Origin: Pseudomonadales bacterium | GTDB taxonomy: Bacteria > Pseudomonadota > Gammaproteobacteria > Pseudomonadales > Azotimanducaceae | Direction of reading: 5' to 3' | Assembly (NCBI GenBank): GCA_022822135.1 | Contig: JAJECH010000051.1 | Coordinates: 1-64,000, forward strand | Length of the DNA: 64,000 bases | Part shown: piece by piece, positions 16,653 to 24,912 of the stretch | Position numbering within the stretch: the first letter of the stretch is position 1 | Layout: each line of letters starts with the position of its first letter | Program-made: the position numbers and the translations under genes | The notes under the pieces: generated by a model | The model's database searches: none | The model's input: the letters and a program-made list of their open reading frames with translations, nothing else | Told to the model about the DNA's origin: nothing

Positions 16653-17840
16653 ATGAAGAGTGAGAACGAAGTAGCTGATCCTTTAGCGCCTCGTGATATG
16701 AACAAACCTCGCGCTCATCGAAACCGAACGGACGGCTGGATCGGAGGACGCCCAGATACGTGGTTTGGTCACTACAGGGAGAATCCTGCAAGTCGAGGAG
16801 GCGCCGATGCTAGACGTATGGCAGCTGACAACGATTACGCTAGCGATGTCGCGAAAGACCTTCGGCATGATGACGCACTCTTTCTCAACGGCGACAAAGA
16901 GCTCGAAGCTGCCGGACTAACGATTGAGTCTCTTTCACCTGGGATTGGTGTCGAGATTCGTGGGTTTGATATGGCCAATCCCACGGACGCACAGATCGAG
17001 CAGATTTGGCGTCTTTATTTACTCCGAAAAGTCGTGTTTTTCCGCGATCAAGGGCACATCAATTGGGATGAACACATAGCGTTTGGGAAGTGCTTCGCCG
17101 ATATCGGATTCGCGTACGGTCGTCAACGAGCGCTCGGCCGAAACTACACCTCACCTAGCGACTATCCAGAGATACTCCGGCTCTACGCGGACGAATCACA
17201 GCCTTTCGCAGCGGCGAACTGGCACTCCGATGTAACTTGGTCGAATCAACCGCCTCTCGGTTCGATTCTTCTCTCGCGAAAGTCACCACCGGTGGGTGGC
17301 GACACCGTGTTTGTTGATTGTTACGCACTGTGGGACAGTCTAAGTCCGACGCTTAAGGAGTTTCTTCAAGGGCGAATGGCAGTTCATGGTCGTGGTGGTC
17401 GAGACGAAGCTGCTCACCCAATCTGTCGGACTCATCCGGAAACGGGAAGGAATGCGCTGTACATCAACCCGACATTCACGAATTACATTTGCGATATGGC
17501 GCCGGAGGAATCTGCCAAGCTACTTGCGAAGCTGTACGCGAAGATGTATTCAACCCCGGAACACACATGTCGTTTTAGGTGGCGAGATGGTTCCGTCGCA
17601 ATGTGGGACAATCGCAGTTGTCAACACTACGCTGTGGCAGACTTTTGGCCACACGAGCGAAAAATGGAACGCGTTACAATCGTCGATCGGTCTGAAGAAA
17701 ACGAAGTACCGTTTTGGCAAGACGAGAATGGCAAGCGTCACTTTAGCGAACGACTCGCTTCGCAGGAGTCAATCGATACTCCCGTAGGTTATGGGGATGA
17801 CATCCTAAACTACCAGAACGACACGGCATCCGAAGCGTAG
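16653..17840 (+). CDS. TauD/TfdA family Fe(II)/2-oxoglutarate oxygenase
   Basis: This 395-residue protein carries the TauD triad H191-x-D193 in NWHSDVTWSNQPP and H325 in RSCQHYAVADFWPHE, with the co-substrate arginine probably in KMERVTIVDRS. The residues before 90 are an unusual polar N-terminal extension; an in-frame ATG at 16818 (MAADNDYA) is another possible start. TauD-type enzymes release sulfite from taurine or cleave ether and sulfate bonds, but no sulfonate transporter is nearby. The oxygenase upstream may be co-transcribed. Directly downstream lies a decayed copy of this gene's 3' end. Confidence 0.88.
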   Translation: MKSENEVADPLAPRDMNKPRAHRNRTDGWIGGRPDTWFGHYRENPASRGGADARRMAADNDYASDVAKDLRHDDALFLNGDKELEAAGLTIESLSPGIGVEIRGFDMANPTDAQIEQIWRLYLLRKVVFFRDQGHINWDEHIAFGKCFADIGFAYGRQRALGRNYTSPSDYPEILRLYADESQPFAAANWHSDVTWSNQPPLGSILLSRKSPPVGGDTVFVDCYALWDSLSPTLKEFLQGRMAVHGRGGRDEAAHPICRTHPETGRNALYINPTFTNYICDMAPEESAKLLAKLYAKMYSTPEHTCRFRWRDGSVAMWDNRSCQHYAVADFWPHERKMERVTIVDRSEENEVPFWQDENGKRHFSERLASQESIDTPVGYGDDILNYQNDTASEA

Positions 17841-17910
17841 AGAGCGATCCTCCGATTCGTCTCAATCCGTGCGAATTTGAGCACGGAAATGGATGACTCA
17901 TGTCTAGGAA

Positions 17911-18125
17911 TTGTGAACGGAGCAATCTGGGTCAATTGCAGCTGTCAGCACTGCGCGGTGGCGAACTTTTGGCCGCACGAACCGAAAATGAAACGGGTTA
18001 CGCTTGTTGATCGATCTGAGGACGACAAAGTGCCACTTTTGTTGCACGAGATTGGAGAGCATCACGCTGATGAAAGAAGACTCGCTTCACAAGAATCAAT
18101 CGATACGCCGGTTGGTTGTGTCTAA
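17911..18125 (+). pseudogene. Decayed partial copy of the preceding TauD-type gene
   Basis: Read in frame to the stop at 18123-18125, this segment gives SCQHCAVANFWPHEPKMKRV, then TLVDRSEDDKVP and LASQESIDTPVG. These match SCQHYAVADFWPHERKMERV, TIVDRSEENEVP and LASQESIDTPVG of the gene ending at 17840. Only the last quarter of the oxygenase is represented. The part with the H-x-D motif, the N-terminal fold and any start region are missing, and the two copies differ at many positions including third codon positions. It is most simply the remnant of a tandem duplicate or of a lost paralogue. A short frame from 17877 to the same stop is open but is unlikely to make a working enzyme. Confidence 0.8.
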
Positions 18126-18202
18126 CTCCGTCGTAGATCAATTGCTATGCTTCTCAGAGCGTTCGCCATAACCCGTTCTTTAGGAAGGGAAGTAGATCTC
18201 AT

Positions 18203-18427
18203 ATGGTTCACCAAGCAGAGTCGATTACAACATTCCGCTATCGATTCTTCGTGAACGGTCGCGTCATGCTAAATGGGTTCACCACGGATCTCGAACGACG
18301 CGAGCGCGAACATCAAGTTCGATGGCCTACCGGTCGCATACAACAGGTAGGTGAGCCAACAACCCATGAAGAAGCGTGGGACTGGGAACGGGAGCAACGA
18401 GGGATTAAATCGACTTCGACGGATTGA
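18203..18427 (+). CDS. Small hypothetical protein
   Basis: I do not recognise this 74-residue protein. It begins MVHQAESITTFRYRFFVNGR, has a basic middle (LERREREHQVRWPTGRIQQ) and ends in an acidic, tryptophan-bearing helix (HEEAWDWEREQRG). No membrane span or cysteine is present. A purine-rich stretch, AGGAAGGGAAG, lies upstream of the ATG, which supports translation. It follows the TauD remnant and ends 16 bases before a perfect 18-bp inverted repeat. Confidence 0.5.
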   Translation: MVHQAESITTFRYRFFVNGRVMLNGFTTDLERREREHQVRWPTGRIQQVGEPTTHEEAWDWEREQRGIKSTSTD

Positions 18428-18443
18428 ATACCTTGTTTTGTGA

Positions 18444-18482
18444 ATATTTATCAATTAATTCGATGAATTAATTGATAAATAT
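18444..18482. repeat. Perfect 18-bp AT-rich inverted repeat (hairpin)
   Basis: Arm 18444-18461 (ATATTTATCAATTAATTC) is exactly complementary to 18465-18482, with GAT as the 3-base loop. It lies between the convergent genes ending at 18427 (plus) and 18765 (minus). The stem is almost entirely A and T and no T run follows, so it is not a classical intrinsic terminator. It could stabilise message ends or be a protein-binding site. Confidence 0.8.
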
Positions 18483-18764
18483 CGTGCTGTTTCTTGCTAA
18501 GTTAGGCTCAGAAAATGACAAACCGATGGCCTTTCAAAGATCTTGCAAAGCAACCCGGTCAATGTTGGTCCAATAAAGAGAGTAAAGTGCGCTAAGGTCA
18601 GAGGGCTGAAGTACATGACGAATGAAAAACTGATTCAAGCTAAAACATACGACGATCTCTAGATTTAGTCGGCATGCCTCATTCGCGCATCTGACACACA
18701 GGAGTAGACAGAAGACAACGCTGGCAGGAATCAGTCTCCAGCGGGATTGCCTAGGACGACGCAA
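18483..18764. other. Intergenic stretch without a convincing gene
   Basis: Together with the hairpin before it, this makes a 337-base gap between two convergent genes. Only short frames without coding character are present, and I see no further repeat or terminator. Confidence 0.5.
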
Positions 18765-19274
18765 TCAAGTAGCCTCGTAAGAGTACCTCTCCTTTTCCGT
18801 TGCAAATGCTTCCTGCTGCGTCTCAACTGCGAGCTCTTTATCAATAGGGACATTAACTTTGACACAGTCTCTATGCAGCAAATCCAGTAAGTCTTCGTGA
18901 GCGTATCGAGCGACCGACTCATCAATCTGATCGTTATTCGCCAAGTAAAACAAGCGGTTGTACTTGCCTGATATCCGAGATAGGTCGCTCTGTACGAATG
19001 AGAGCAGTTCTGATTGATCGGTCAGCATTCTCTCTAAAACAACAGTCAATATGATCAATAAACCGCCAATCGTTACGATTATCTCAACGTGGGTTATGAA
19101 ACTAGGAATCCAAGCAATGCTCAGAGCGGCAATTCCTCCTGCAATAGCTTGAAGCCAGATCCGGGTTCGCTTCTTACGAGCATGTCGCTCCGCAATGACT
19201 GAGTAGTATCTGGCGGCGCGTGACGCTTCGAGCAATCCGTCCCACATCGCATGCTTGGTTGTTTCCGTGACCAT
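18765..19274 (-). CDS. Two-helix membrane protein, possibly SLATT-like
   Basis: I cannot name this 169-residue protein with certainty. It has an N-terminal amphipathic helix with charged residues (WDGLLEASRAARYYSVIAER, then HARKKRTR), two membrane spans at about 40-58 and 63-82, and a helical cytoplasmic C-terminal half (residues 84-169) rich in E, D and K. This resembles the plan of SLATT (2TM effector) domains, which in other genomes are coupled to nucleotide-sensing defence proteins. No such sensor gene (SMODS, SLOG, TIR) is adjacent, so the link is only by shape. It stands alone, with 208 non-coding bases between its start and the next minus-strand gene. Confidence 0.65.
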   Translation of the reverse strand: MVTETTKHAMWDGLLEASRAARYYSVIAERHARKKRTRIWLQAIAGGIAALSIAWIPSFITHVEIIVTIGGLLIILTVVLERMLTDQSELLSFVQSDLSRISGKYNRLFYLANNDQIDESVARYAHEDLLDLLHRDCVKVNVPIDKELAVETQQEAFATEKERYSYEAT

Positions 19275-19482
19275 ATTGCACCATGCACGCGCTGCTACGA
19301 TTCGATCAATTCTAGGAGGGTAGAGTCAATACGCATAGTGCAGATAGTGCCCGTATCAGAATTGGACTAAGATTCCAGCACTTACTTCAATTCGTTAGAT
19401 ATTTCCCACTCTTGGGAAATCTGACGTGTAAAGCCAAACTTCGCTTGAGCGATGACGTTTCGAAATCTCTTCGCGTAAAAAC

Positions 19483-20358
19483 CTAATTCGGCAACGCTAA
19501 CTGCACAAAAAATCGAACTTCAACGCTTTTGCGTTCTTGAAGCCCGTCGGAGTCAGGAATTGGAACTGCAGTATGCAGGGTCGGACAGAAGACCTCGCCA
19601 TTCGGCGGATGTGAGTCGTACGTGGTGAAAACCAAGGCTTCGTCCTTGGTCATGCCCGAATAGTAATTCCAACGCTGATCGTCATTTGGTTTACAGTAGT
19701 GGGCGTTAAACGGTCTGGGCTTCGCGTTTGGGTTTAGGTTGTATTCGAGATCAGTCGGTTCAATGGACGTGCGGTCGCATACCGCAAGCGGGAAACGCTC
19801 CAGTGGTTTCGGTGACACAGACCGCCAGATATTGATGCCGAGATAGTGCTTATCTTGCGGCATCCCTTGGACTTGGCTGAATTTCTCAATGATCTCACCG
19901 GTTTTTTCATCGATGAAATCGGCGTAGTCGTTATGTACTCCTGTCGCACACGGACCGTACTGCACACCGTTTTCCCAAAAGTGCTCTTGAAACTGCTCGT
20001 TGCGATACGTGTGGCTGCCCGTTGGTGGCACGACCGCATTCGGTAGCAATTGTTGCAGCAGCTCACGCGTTTCCGCGTAATAGATGTCCGCAACTTCCTT
20101 GATGTTGGTCCAGTCCTGAACTTTCGAAGGCGAATTGACGAGTAGAAATCCAGACCCACTCGTCAACAGATCGGTGGCATCCCGAGGCTCCGGCATAACA
20201 CCTTGCGTCAATCGAGCATCTCGAATCAAGGTTGGCTTGTTGAACCGCGTCTTATAGAACTTTTTCTGTTGTCTTGACGATCCTTGAGATTGTGTCTCGG
20301 GATTGACGAAGTTCAAGTTTCCAACGAAATCCAAATTGCTACCTTGAAAGAGATCCAC
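19483..20358 (-). CDS. CmcJ/NvfI family oxidoreductase
   Basis: The 291-residue protein has the features of the CmcJ-like family, related to the cephem 7-alpha-methoxylase P8 chain and to fungal NvfI-type oxygenases. These are an invariant HNDY, INIWRSV, FPLAVCDRTSIEPTDL, RWNYYSGMTKDEALVFTTYDS and TLHTAVPIP. The two histidines and the aspartate in these blocks could ligate iron as in other cupin-type oxygenases; that is inference. The start is GTG at 20358; the DNA up to 20637 separates it from the divergent transporter. No biosynthetic cluster surrounds it, so a secondary-metabolite role is not supported. Confidence 0.82.
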   Translation of the reverse strand: MDLFQGSNLDFVGNLNFVNPETQSQGSSRQQKKFYKTRFNKPTLIRDARLTQGVMPEPRDATDLLTSGSGFLLVNSPSKVQDWTNIKEVADIYYAETRELLQQLLPNAVVPPTGSHTYRNEQFQEHFWENGVQYGPCATGVHNDYADFIDEKTGEIIEKFSQVQGMPQDKHYLGINIWRSVSPKPLERFPLAVCDRTSIEPTDLEYNLNPNAKPRPFNAHYCKPNDDQRWNYYSGMTKDEALVFTTYDSHPPNGEVFCPTLHTAVPIPDSDGLQERKSVEVRFFVQLALPN

Positions 20359-20637
20359 GGGTTGCTGACCGCTCGCGCCGGAGCGATTTAAGTGCTTATA
20401 TTAGGACTTTCGCGCGAGCGACAAGTAAGAAAATTGCGGTTATCGACCCGCAAGTGCTTATTGAAACAGATCGTATATGACGAGATATCACCTGATAAAA
20501 CGTTGCGTTTCTGTTGGCTTGTCGCCCGTATTTATGAATTGTCCGTAGTTCAACGGGCTCGAATGAAATTCATCTATCGGCTACTCTTTCCAACCCCATA
20601 TATCGCTACCCATCCTAATTCCTAACTTAAATTTCGA

Positions 20638-22101
20638 ATGCTCGTACCCATTCAGCCGTTAAAAACAGCAGATTTACCCGAACGCACCAGACCGATTCTG
20701 GTCATGCTCGGACCCGGTATCGTGATGGCAGGTCTCGCCATTGGTTCCGGGGAGCTAATCATGTGGCCATGGATCACGTCTGTCGTAGGTGCTCAGTTAC
20801 TTTGGGCTGCGGCAATCGGCATATTCCTGCAACTTTGGGTCAATATCGAGATCGGCCGTTGGTCCATTGTTACCGGCGAAAGTCCCTTCACGGGTATGGC
20901 ACGAGTTCTCAAACTCATGGTGTTCCTGTTCGTATTTGTGATATTCGTCGGGAAATTTCTCCCAGGTTGGGCACGAGAAACCGGTGTTGCGCTGCGTGAT
21001 CTGATTTTTGGACCTGGTCATGACAGCCCGCCGTGGCTCTGGACCGCCATCATTTTCATAACGGTTGCTGCGATCCTGTTTGGACCGAAGGTGATTTACA
21101 CCGCCGTCGAACGATGCATCATGGGATTGATCGTCGTGATCATCGTGGGTCTGATCTATGTCGTTTGGGAGATCGGATCAGTAGAGATCTTCGTTGCGAT
21201 GTGGGAAGGGGTCATTGGGATTTTCAGTTTCCCGGATTTCCCTGTGGATGTGCTGGCGGACGACGGTACGGTCCGAGATCAACTGACGTTCAACCGGTTC
21301 TTCGGCGCGGTTGTATTCGCAGGAGCCGGTGGGCTAGGCAACCTTTACTACGCTTATTACTTGCGAGAAAAGAACATCGGCATGGGTGCTCGGATGCCAT
21401 CGTTGATGAGTCCTGCCCATAAGCACGAAATCAAGGAATTGGACACGGGTTACCTATACGAGGAAACCGAAGAGAACCGACGACGCTTTAAGGATTGGTT
21501 TCGATACGTTGTCGTCGATCAGACGTTCACATTTTGGCTTCTCGGCACTTTCACGATGTTTCTCTTCATCTTTGGTGCGCTCGCAGTTCTCCATCCGATC
21601 GGACTCGTTCCTGATCGCGGTAGTTTGGTATGGGATTTAGCTTCGATACTAGAACAGAGTATGGGGACGTTTGGCCGATACGTGTTTTTGATTGTTGGTA
21701 TGGCTGCGCTGTTCAGCACTCAATTAGGCGGTGTGGATGGTGGAAGCCGGATATTCGCTGATCTATTGCATACTAATTTCAAGTTCGGGCGTTGGTTGAA
21801 GCTTGAACAGTGGTACGTGGTATTGGTCGGGACGACGATGGTTATCGGCGTATTTAGCGTCTGGTTTTTCGGCAAATACGACATCGCTGGTCTGGATTTT
21901 CTGTTCATTGCGGCGTTAATGAGTGGATTCGTGATGGCGGTTTATGTGCCGATGATCTTGTATATGAACCTCACTCGTCTTCCTAAATCGGCACGACCTG
22001 GTTGGATCAACATCTTGTTCATGGTGCTCGCATCCGCCATGTATATCTCGTTTGCCGCGTATACGATCTATAGCAAGGTTGCTGAAGTAATAACGGCTTA
22101 A
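20638..22101 (+). CDS. Nramp-fold membrane transporter, divergent, substrate unknown
   Basis: The 487-residue protein has about eleven hydrophobic spans and opens with LGPGIVMAGLAIGSGELI, the place where Nramp transporters have the metal-binding DPGN motif. Here the four residues are not DPGN but read GSGE, and the second metal motif (MPH in helix 6) is replaced by GAGGLGNLYYAYYLREKN. A hydrophilic loop with LDTGYLYEETEENRRRF is also unlike the metal transporters. It therefore belongs to the Nramp superfamily by fold but probably carries something other than Mn or Fe. It starts at an ATG without a strong ribosome site, divergent from the CmcJ-type gene. Confidence 0.82.
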   Translation: MLVPIQPLKTADLPERTRPILVMLGPGIVMAGLAIGSGELIMWPWITSVVGAQLLWAAAIGIFLQLWVNIEIGRWSIVTGESPFTGMARVLKLMVFLFVFVIFVGKFLPGWARETGVALRDLIFGPGHDSPPWLWTAIIFITVAAILFGPKVIYTAVERCIMGLIVVIIVGLIYVVWEIGSVEIFVAMWEGVIGIFSFPDFPVDVLADDGTVRDQLTFNRFFGAVVFAGAGGLGNLYYAYYLREKNIGMGARMPSLMSPAHKHEIKELDTGYLYEETEENRRRFKDWFRYVVVDQTFTFWLLGTFTMFLFIFGALAVLHPIGLVPDRGSLVWDLASILEQSMGTFGRYVFLIVGMAALFSTQLGGVDGGSRIFADLLHTNFKFGRWLKLEQWYVVLVGTTMVIGVFSVWFFGKYDIAGLDFLFIAALMSGFVMAVYVPMILYMNLTRLPKSARPGWINILFMVLASAMYISFAAYTIYSKVAEVITA

Positions 22102-22346
22102 GAGAAGCTCCGCGAACGCTCCCTGAGTTCTAACTTCGACTTCAGTGAGGCACTTCGGTACTCGAACTGATTTGACGAATCACGAACAAGATTGGAGTCG
22201 TGAACATTTAGTGATCAACAGAGATCTGTCACTAAAATCAATAAGTTATATGAAATAGTTGCTGTATTACCCTAAATTCTAAACCGGGAACGGAGCTGTG
22301 CTCAGCCTTTAACCTGAATGTTAGGCGTTAGACGACGCTTAGTAGT

Positions 22347-22364
22347 GTTATGTTATAACATTAC
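22347..22364. promoter_or_regulatory. Zur-like operator
   Basis: GTTATGTTATAACATTAC is a near-perfect 18-bp palindrome (one mismatched pair) around the core ATGTTATAACAT. It matches the form of gammaproteobacterial zinc uptake regulator boxes. It ends 18 bases before the ATG of the COG0523 gene, where a bound repressor would block transcription under zinc-replete conditions. The assignment rests on the motif and the gene it precedes. Confidence 0.75.
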
Positions 22365-22382
22365 GGCTAAACAGGGGCATAC

Positions 22383-23600
22383 ATGGGATCAATGCTACCC
22401 GTGACTGTGTTGTCAGGGTTTCTTGGCGCTGGCAAATCGACCATCATGAATCACGTTCTCAACAATCGTGAAGGTCTGCGCGTCGCGGTTATTGTGAACG
22501 ATATGGGAGAGGTCAATATTGACGCTGATCTCCTGCGAGAGGACGTGTCGCTTCAGCAAGTGGACGAGAAGCTAGTTGAGATGACCAACGGGTGCATCTG
22601 CTGCACGCTTAGAGAGGACCTGCTTGTTGAGGTGGCGCGTCTCGCAGACGAGCAACGGTTCGATTACCTTCTGATTGAATCGACCGGAGTTTCAGAGCCG
22701 TTACCAGTCGCTGAGACTTTTACGTTCGAGGATGAATTGGGTCGCTCGCTGTCCTCGGTTGCCCAGCTCGACACGATGGTGACCGTTGTCGACGCCTACA
22801 ACTTTCCGCGACTTATGGACGAAGCTGAGAGTCTAAAAGACAAGCACATGGAAATCGGCGAGGAAGACGAACGCAATATCGCCGATCTCCTCATCGATCA
22901 GGTCGAATTCAGCAATGTCATCGTCGTGACGAAAACCGATTTGATCAATCCCGCTCAATCCGAGGAGCTGCTTGCCACTTTGCGTCGCCTAAATCCTGGC
23001 GCTGAAGTACGTGTTGCCGATCACGGCAAGATTGATCCAGCCACTATTCTCGGTACAAACAAATTTGATATGGTCGAGGCGGCGAGCGCACCAGGTTGGC
23101 TCGCGGAACTGCGAGGCGAACATGTGCCGGAGACTGAAGAATACGGTATCGGTAGCTTCGTCTACCGGGCGCGCAAGCCATTTCATCCTCAGCGACTCTA
23201 TGACTTCCTCGTCGAAGGTTGGCATTACGGCAACCTTGTTCGATCGAAAGGTTATTTCTGGTTGGCTACACGTTTTGACTTGGCAGGTTCGTGGTCTCAG
23301 GCAGGCGGCATCATGAATCATGGATTCGCAGGTCTGTTCTGGTCTGCAGTGTCCGAAGACCAGTGGCCCGATCACACGGAACACAGAGCGGAGATCGAAA
23401 GCAAATGCGAGCCACCTTACGGCGACCGGCGTCAGGAGATAGTCTTTATTGGGCAAGAGCTCGACGAAGCATCAGCAAGAAGTGCATTGGATGCGTGCCT
23501 TCTAAGTGAGCGAGAACTTGCTCTCGGTCCGGATGTTTGGAAGGAGTTCCCAGACCCGTTCCCGCAATGGATTCGAGAAGTAGAGGAGATGGAAGTCTGA
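22383..23600 (+). CDS. COG0523 (CobW/ZigA-type) GTP-dependent zinc metallochaperone
   Basis: G3E GTPases of this kind deliver zinc to client proteins during zinc shortage. The 405-residue protein has Walker A GFLGAGKST (residues 11-19), the metal site NGCICCTLREDL with its CxCC motif, Walker B LLIESTGVSEP and the base-recognition motif VTKTDL. The C-terminal domain has WHYGNLVRSKGYFWLATR, typical of the ZigA-like branch. A ribosome site AGGGG precedes the ATG, and a Zur-like operator lies just upstream. Its stop overlaps the ATG of the DUF1826 gene by one base, so both are probably derepressed together when zinc is low. Confidence 0.92.
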   Translation: MGSMLPVTVLSGFLGAGKSTIMNHVLNNREGLRVAVIVNDMGEVNIDADLLREDVSLQQVDEKLVEMTNGCICCTLREDLLVEVARLADEQRFDYLLIESTGVSEPLPVAETFTFEDELGRSLSSVAQLDTMVTVVDAYNFPRLMDEAESLKDKHMEIGEEDERNIADLLIDQVEFSNVIVVTKTDLINPAQSEELLATLRRLNPGAEVRVADHGKIDPATILGTNKFDMVEAASAPGWLAELRGEHVPETEEYGIGSFVYRARKPFHPQRLYDFLVEGWHYGNLVRSKGYFWLATRFDLAGSWSQAGGIMNHGFAGLFWSAVSEDQWPDHTEHRAEIESKCEPPYGDRRQEIVFIGQELDEASARSALDACLLSERELALGPDVWKEFPDPFPQWIREVEEMEV

Positions 23601-24211
23601 TGCGACAGGTAACTGGCGATCAACTGGGCGATTTTGCTGCGATTTATGACGAGGATGTTGAACTCGTCAGCGTGACACGCCCACAAGCAGAAGTTTGTGA
23701 AACCTTATCAAGACGATTGATCCGTTCGCGTCAGGTTCCCGAACTACGATGGGTCCAATCTGTTGATGATCCCGATGCTCCTACGCGCGAGTTGCCATCG
23801 ACGGTCGACGCGGATGTAGCTTCTTCGCTTGTCGATCAAATCGCTGAAGCTAGCGAGATGCTAGGCGAGCTTTTGGAATGTAAACAGGTCGGTGTTCGAC
23901 TTGAGACATTGAATGCGCCTATGTGCCCGCGTTTTCATGTGGATCACATTCCTTGCCGAATGTTAATCACGCTCAGCGGAGAAGGTACAGACTGGATTCC
24001 GAACAGCGAAGTCGACTGGCGTGTTTTCGATAACCTTGAAACCGCAGTACCTCCCATTCATGAAAACAAGCAGATTCAACGTTTAAACACTGGCCACTGG
24101 TCGTTACTGAAGGGTGGTGCGTGGAAAAAAGATGGTTTTCGCGGAGTCGTACACCGATCGCCACACGACGTCGGTGAAAGGTTGCTTCTAGCTCTTGATC
24201 CGGTTTTTTAA
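23600..24211 (+). CDS. DUF1826 family protein, zinc-starvation operon
   Basis: This 203-residue protein matches DUF1826 by the segment CPRFHVDHIPCRMLITLSG, followed by GTDWIPN, the block SLLKGGAWKKDGFRGVVHRSP and a C-terminal LLLALDP. The histidines and cysteines in the first segment could bind metal or form an enzyme site, but no activity is established to my knowledge. I chose the ATG at 23600 because it overlaps the stop of the COG0523 gene by one base; an upstream frame to 23537 lies inside that gene. As I recall, DUF1826 genes frequently accompany COG0523 genes, which supports a zinc-linked role. Confidence 0.87.
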   Translation: MRQVTGDQLGDFAAIYDEDVELVSVTRPQAEVCETLSRRLIRSRQVPELRWVQSVDDPDAPTRELPSTVDADVASSLVDQIAEASEMLGELLECKQVGVRLETLNAPMCPRFHVDHIPCRMLITLSGEGTDWIPNSEVDWRVFDNLETAVPPIHENKQIQRLNTGHWSLLKGGAWKKDGFRGVVHRSPHDVGERLLLALDPVF

Positions 24212-24345
24212 CTAATGATGTTGATCTGGCCGTATAAACGGAAGGACTCAGGGTAGACGTAGCATTCGTCGGAAACAGCGGTCCCACCACCTGCCTACAC
24301 AGAGGTGTATACTGAAATTCATTTGAAACATTGAAGACGTTTCCT

Positions 24346-24759
24346 ATGTCCCATGTTCTCGATCTTTACTCAGCGATAGAAGCCGAAGACATCACTAGGA
24401 TGCGGAAGCTGCTGTCCGGCCAACCTGCCTTTGTCAACTCATTAGAGGAAACTCCGCCTCCGATCCACTGGGCGATCTATTTAGATAAGAGTAATGCAGT
24501 CGAACAGCTTCTCGAGCATGGGGCGAACACGGAACTAAAAGATCAGGACCGTAATGCAACGCCACTTGATTACGCGGTCGTCTACGCGCGAAAGGACATT
24601 ATTCGTCTGCTTGTTTCCCATGGTGCTGATCTGGAAGAAGGTGTGCAGGTTGCAGCGAAAGGCGCGTCAGGTGGTTTTGAGGAGTTCGATGAACTGCCCA
24701 CTCGAGAAACGTACGAGGAAATAGCCGCTTTGCTTGAGGAGCTTCGTACGACACGCTGA
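24346..24759 (+). CDS. Ankyrin repeat protein
   Basis: The 137-residue protein is built of ankyrin repeats: DLYSAIEAEDITRMRKLLSG, then PPIHWAIYLDKSNAVEQLLE with HGANTELKDQD, then TPLDYAVVYARKDIIRLLVS with HGADLEEG, and an imperfect C-terminal cap. Such small proteins bind other proteins. No signal peptide is present, so it is cytoplasmic. I prefer the ATG at 24346; a TTG at 24331 is also in frame. It lies 134 bases after the DUF1826 gene on the same strand, with no clear sign that it belongs to the zinc operon. Confidence 0.85.
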   Translation: MSHVLDLYSAIEAEDITRMRKLLSGQPAFVNSLEETPPPIHWAIYLDKSNAVEQLLEHGANTELKDQDRNATPLDYAVVYARKDIIRLLVSHGADLEEGVQVAAKGASGGFEEFDELPTRETYEEIAALLEELRTTR

Positions 24760-24889
24760 GAAGTAACCGTCGCAGCTGGGTTGGTTAGGGAAGTTGAGGA
24801 AAACCTAGATATCGTCAATCATCATTGTCGACGTTTAGTCAAAGCCAAGAGACTAGCTTGGTTTGAGTCAGGACGAAATTACAGGAGCT

Positions 24890-24910
24890 CCGCCTATCGG
24901 TCTTAGGCGG
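24890..24910 (+). promoter_or_regulatory. Hairpin overlapping a ribosome site
   Basis: CCGCCTA (24890-24896) and TAGGCGG (24904-24910) form a 7-bp perfect stem with a 7-base loop. The 3' arm contains AGG, which would serve as ribosome site for the TTG at 24913. It may hide that site. There is no T run behind it, so a terminator is unlikely. Confidence 0.35.
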
Positions 24911-24912
24911 CC

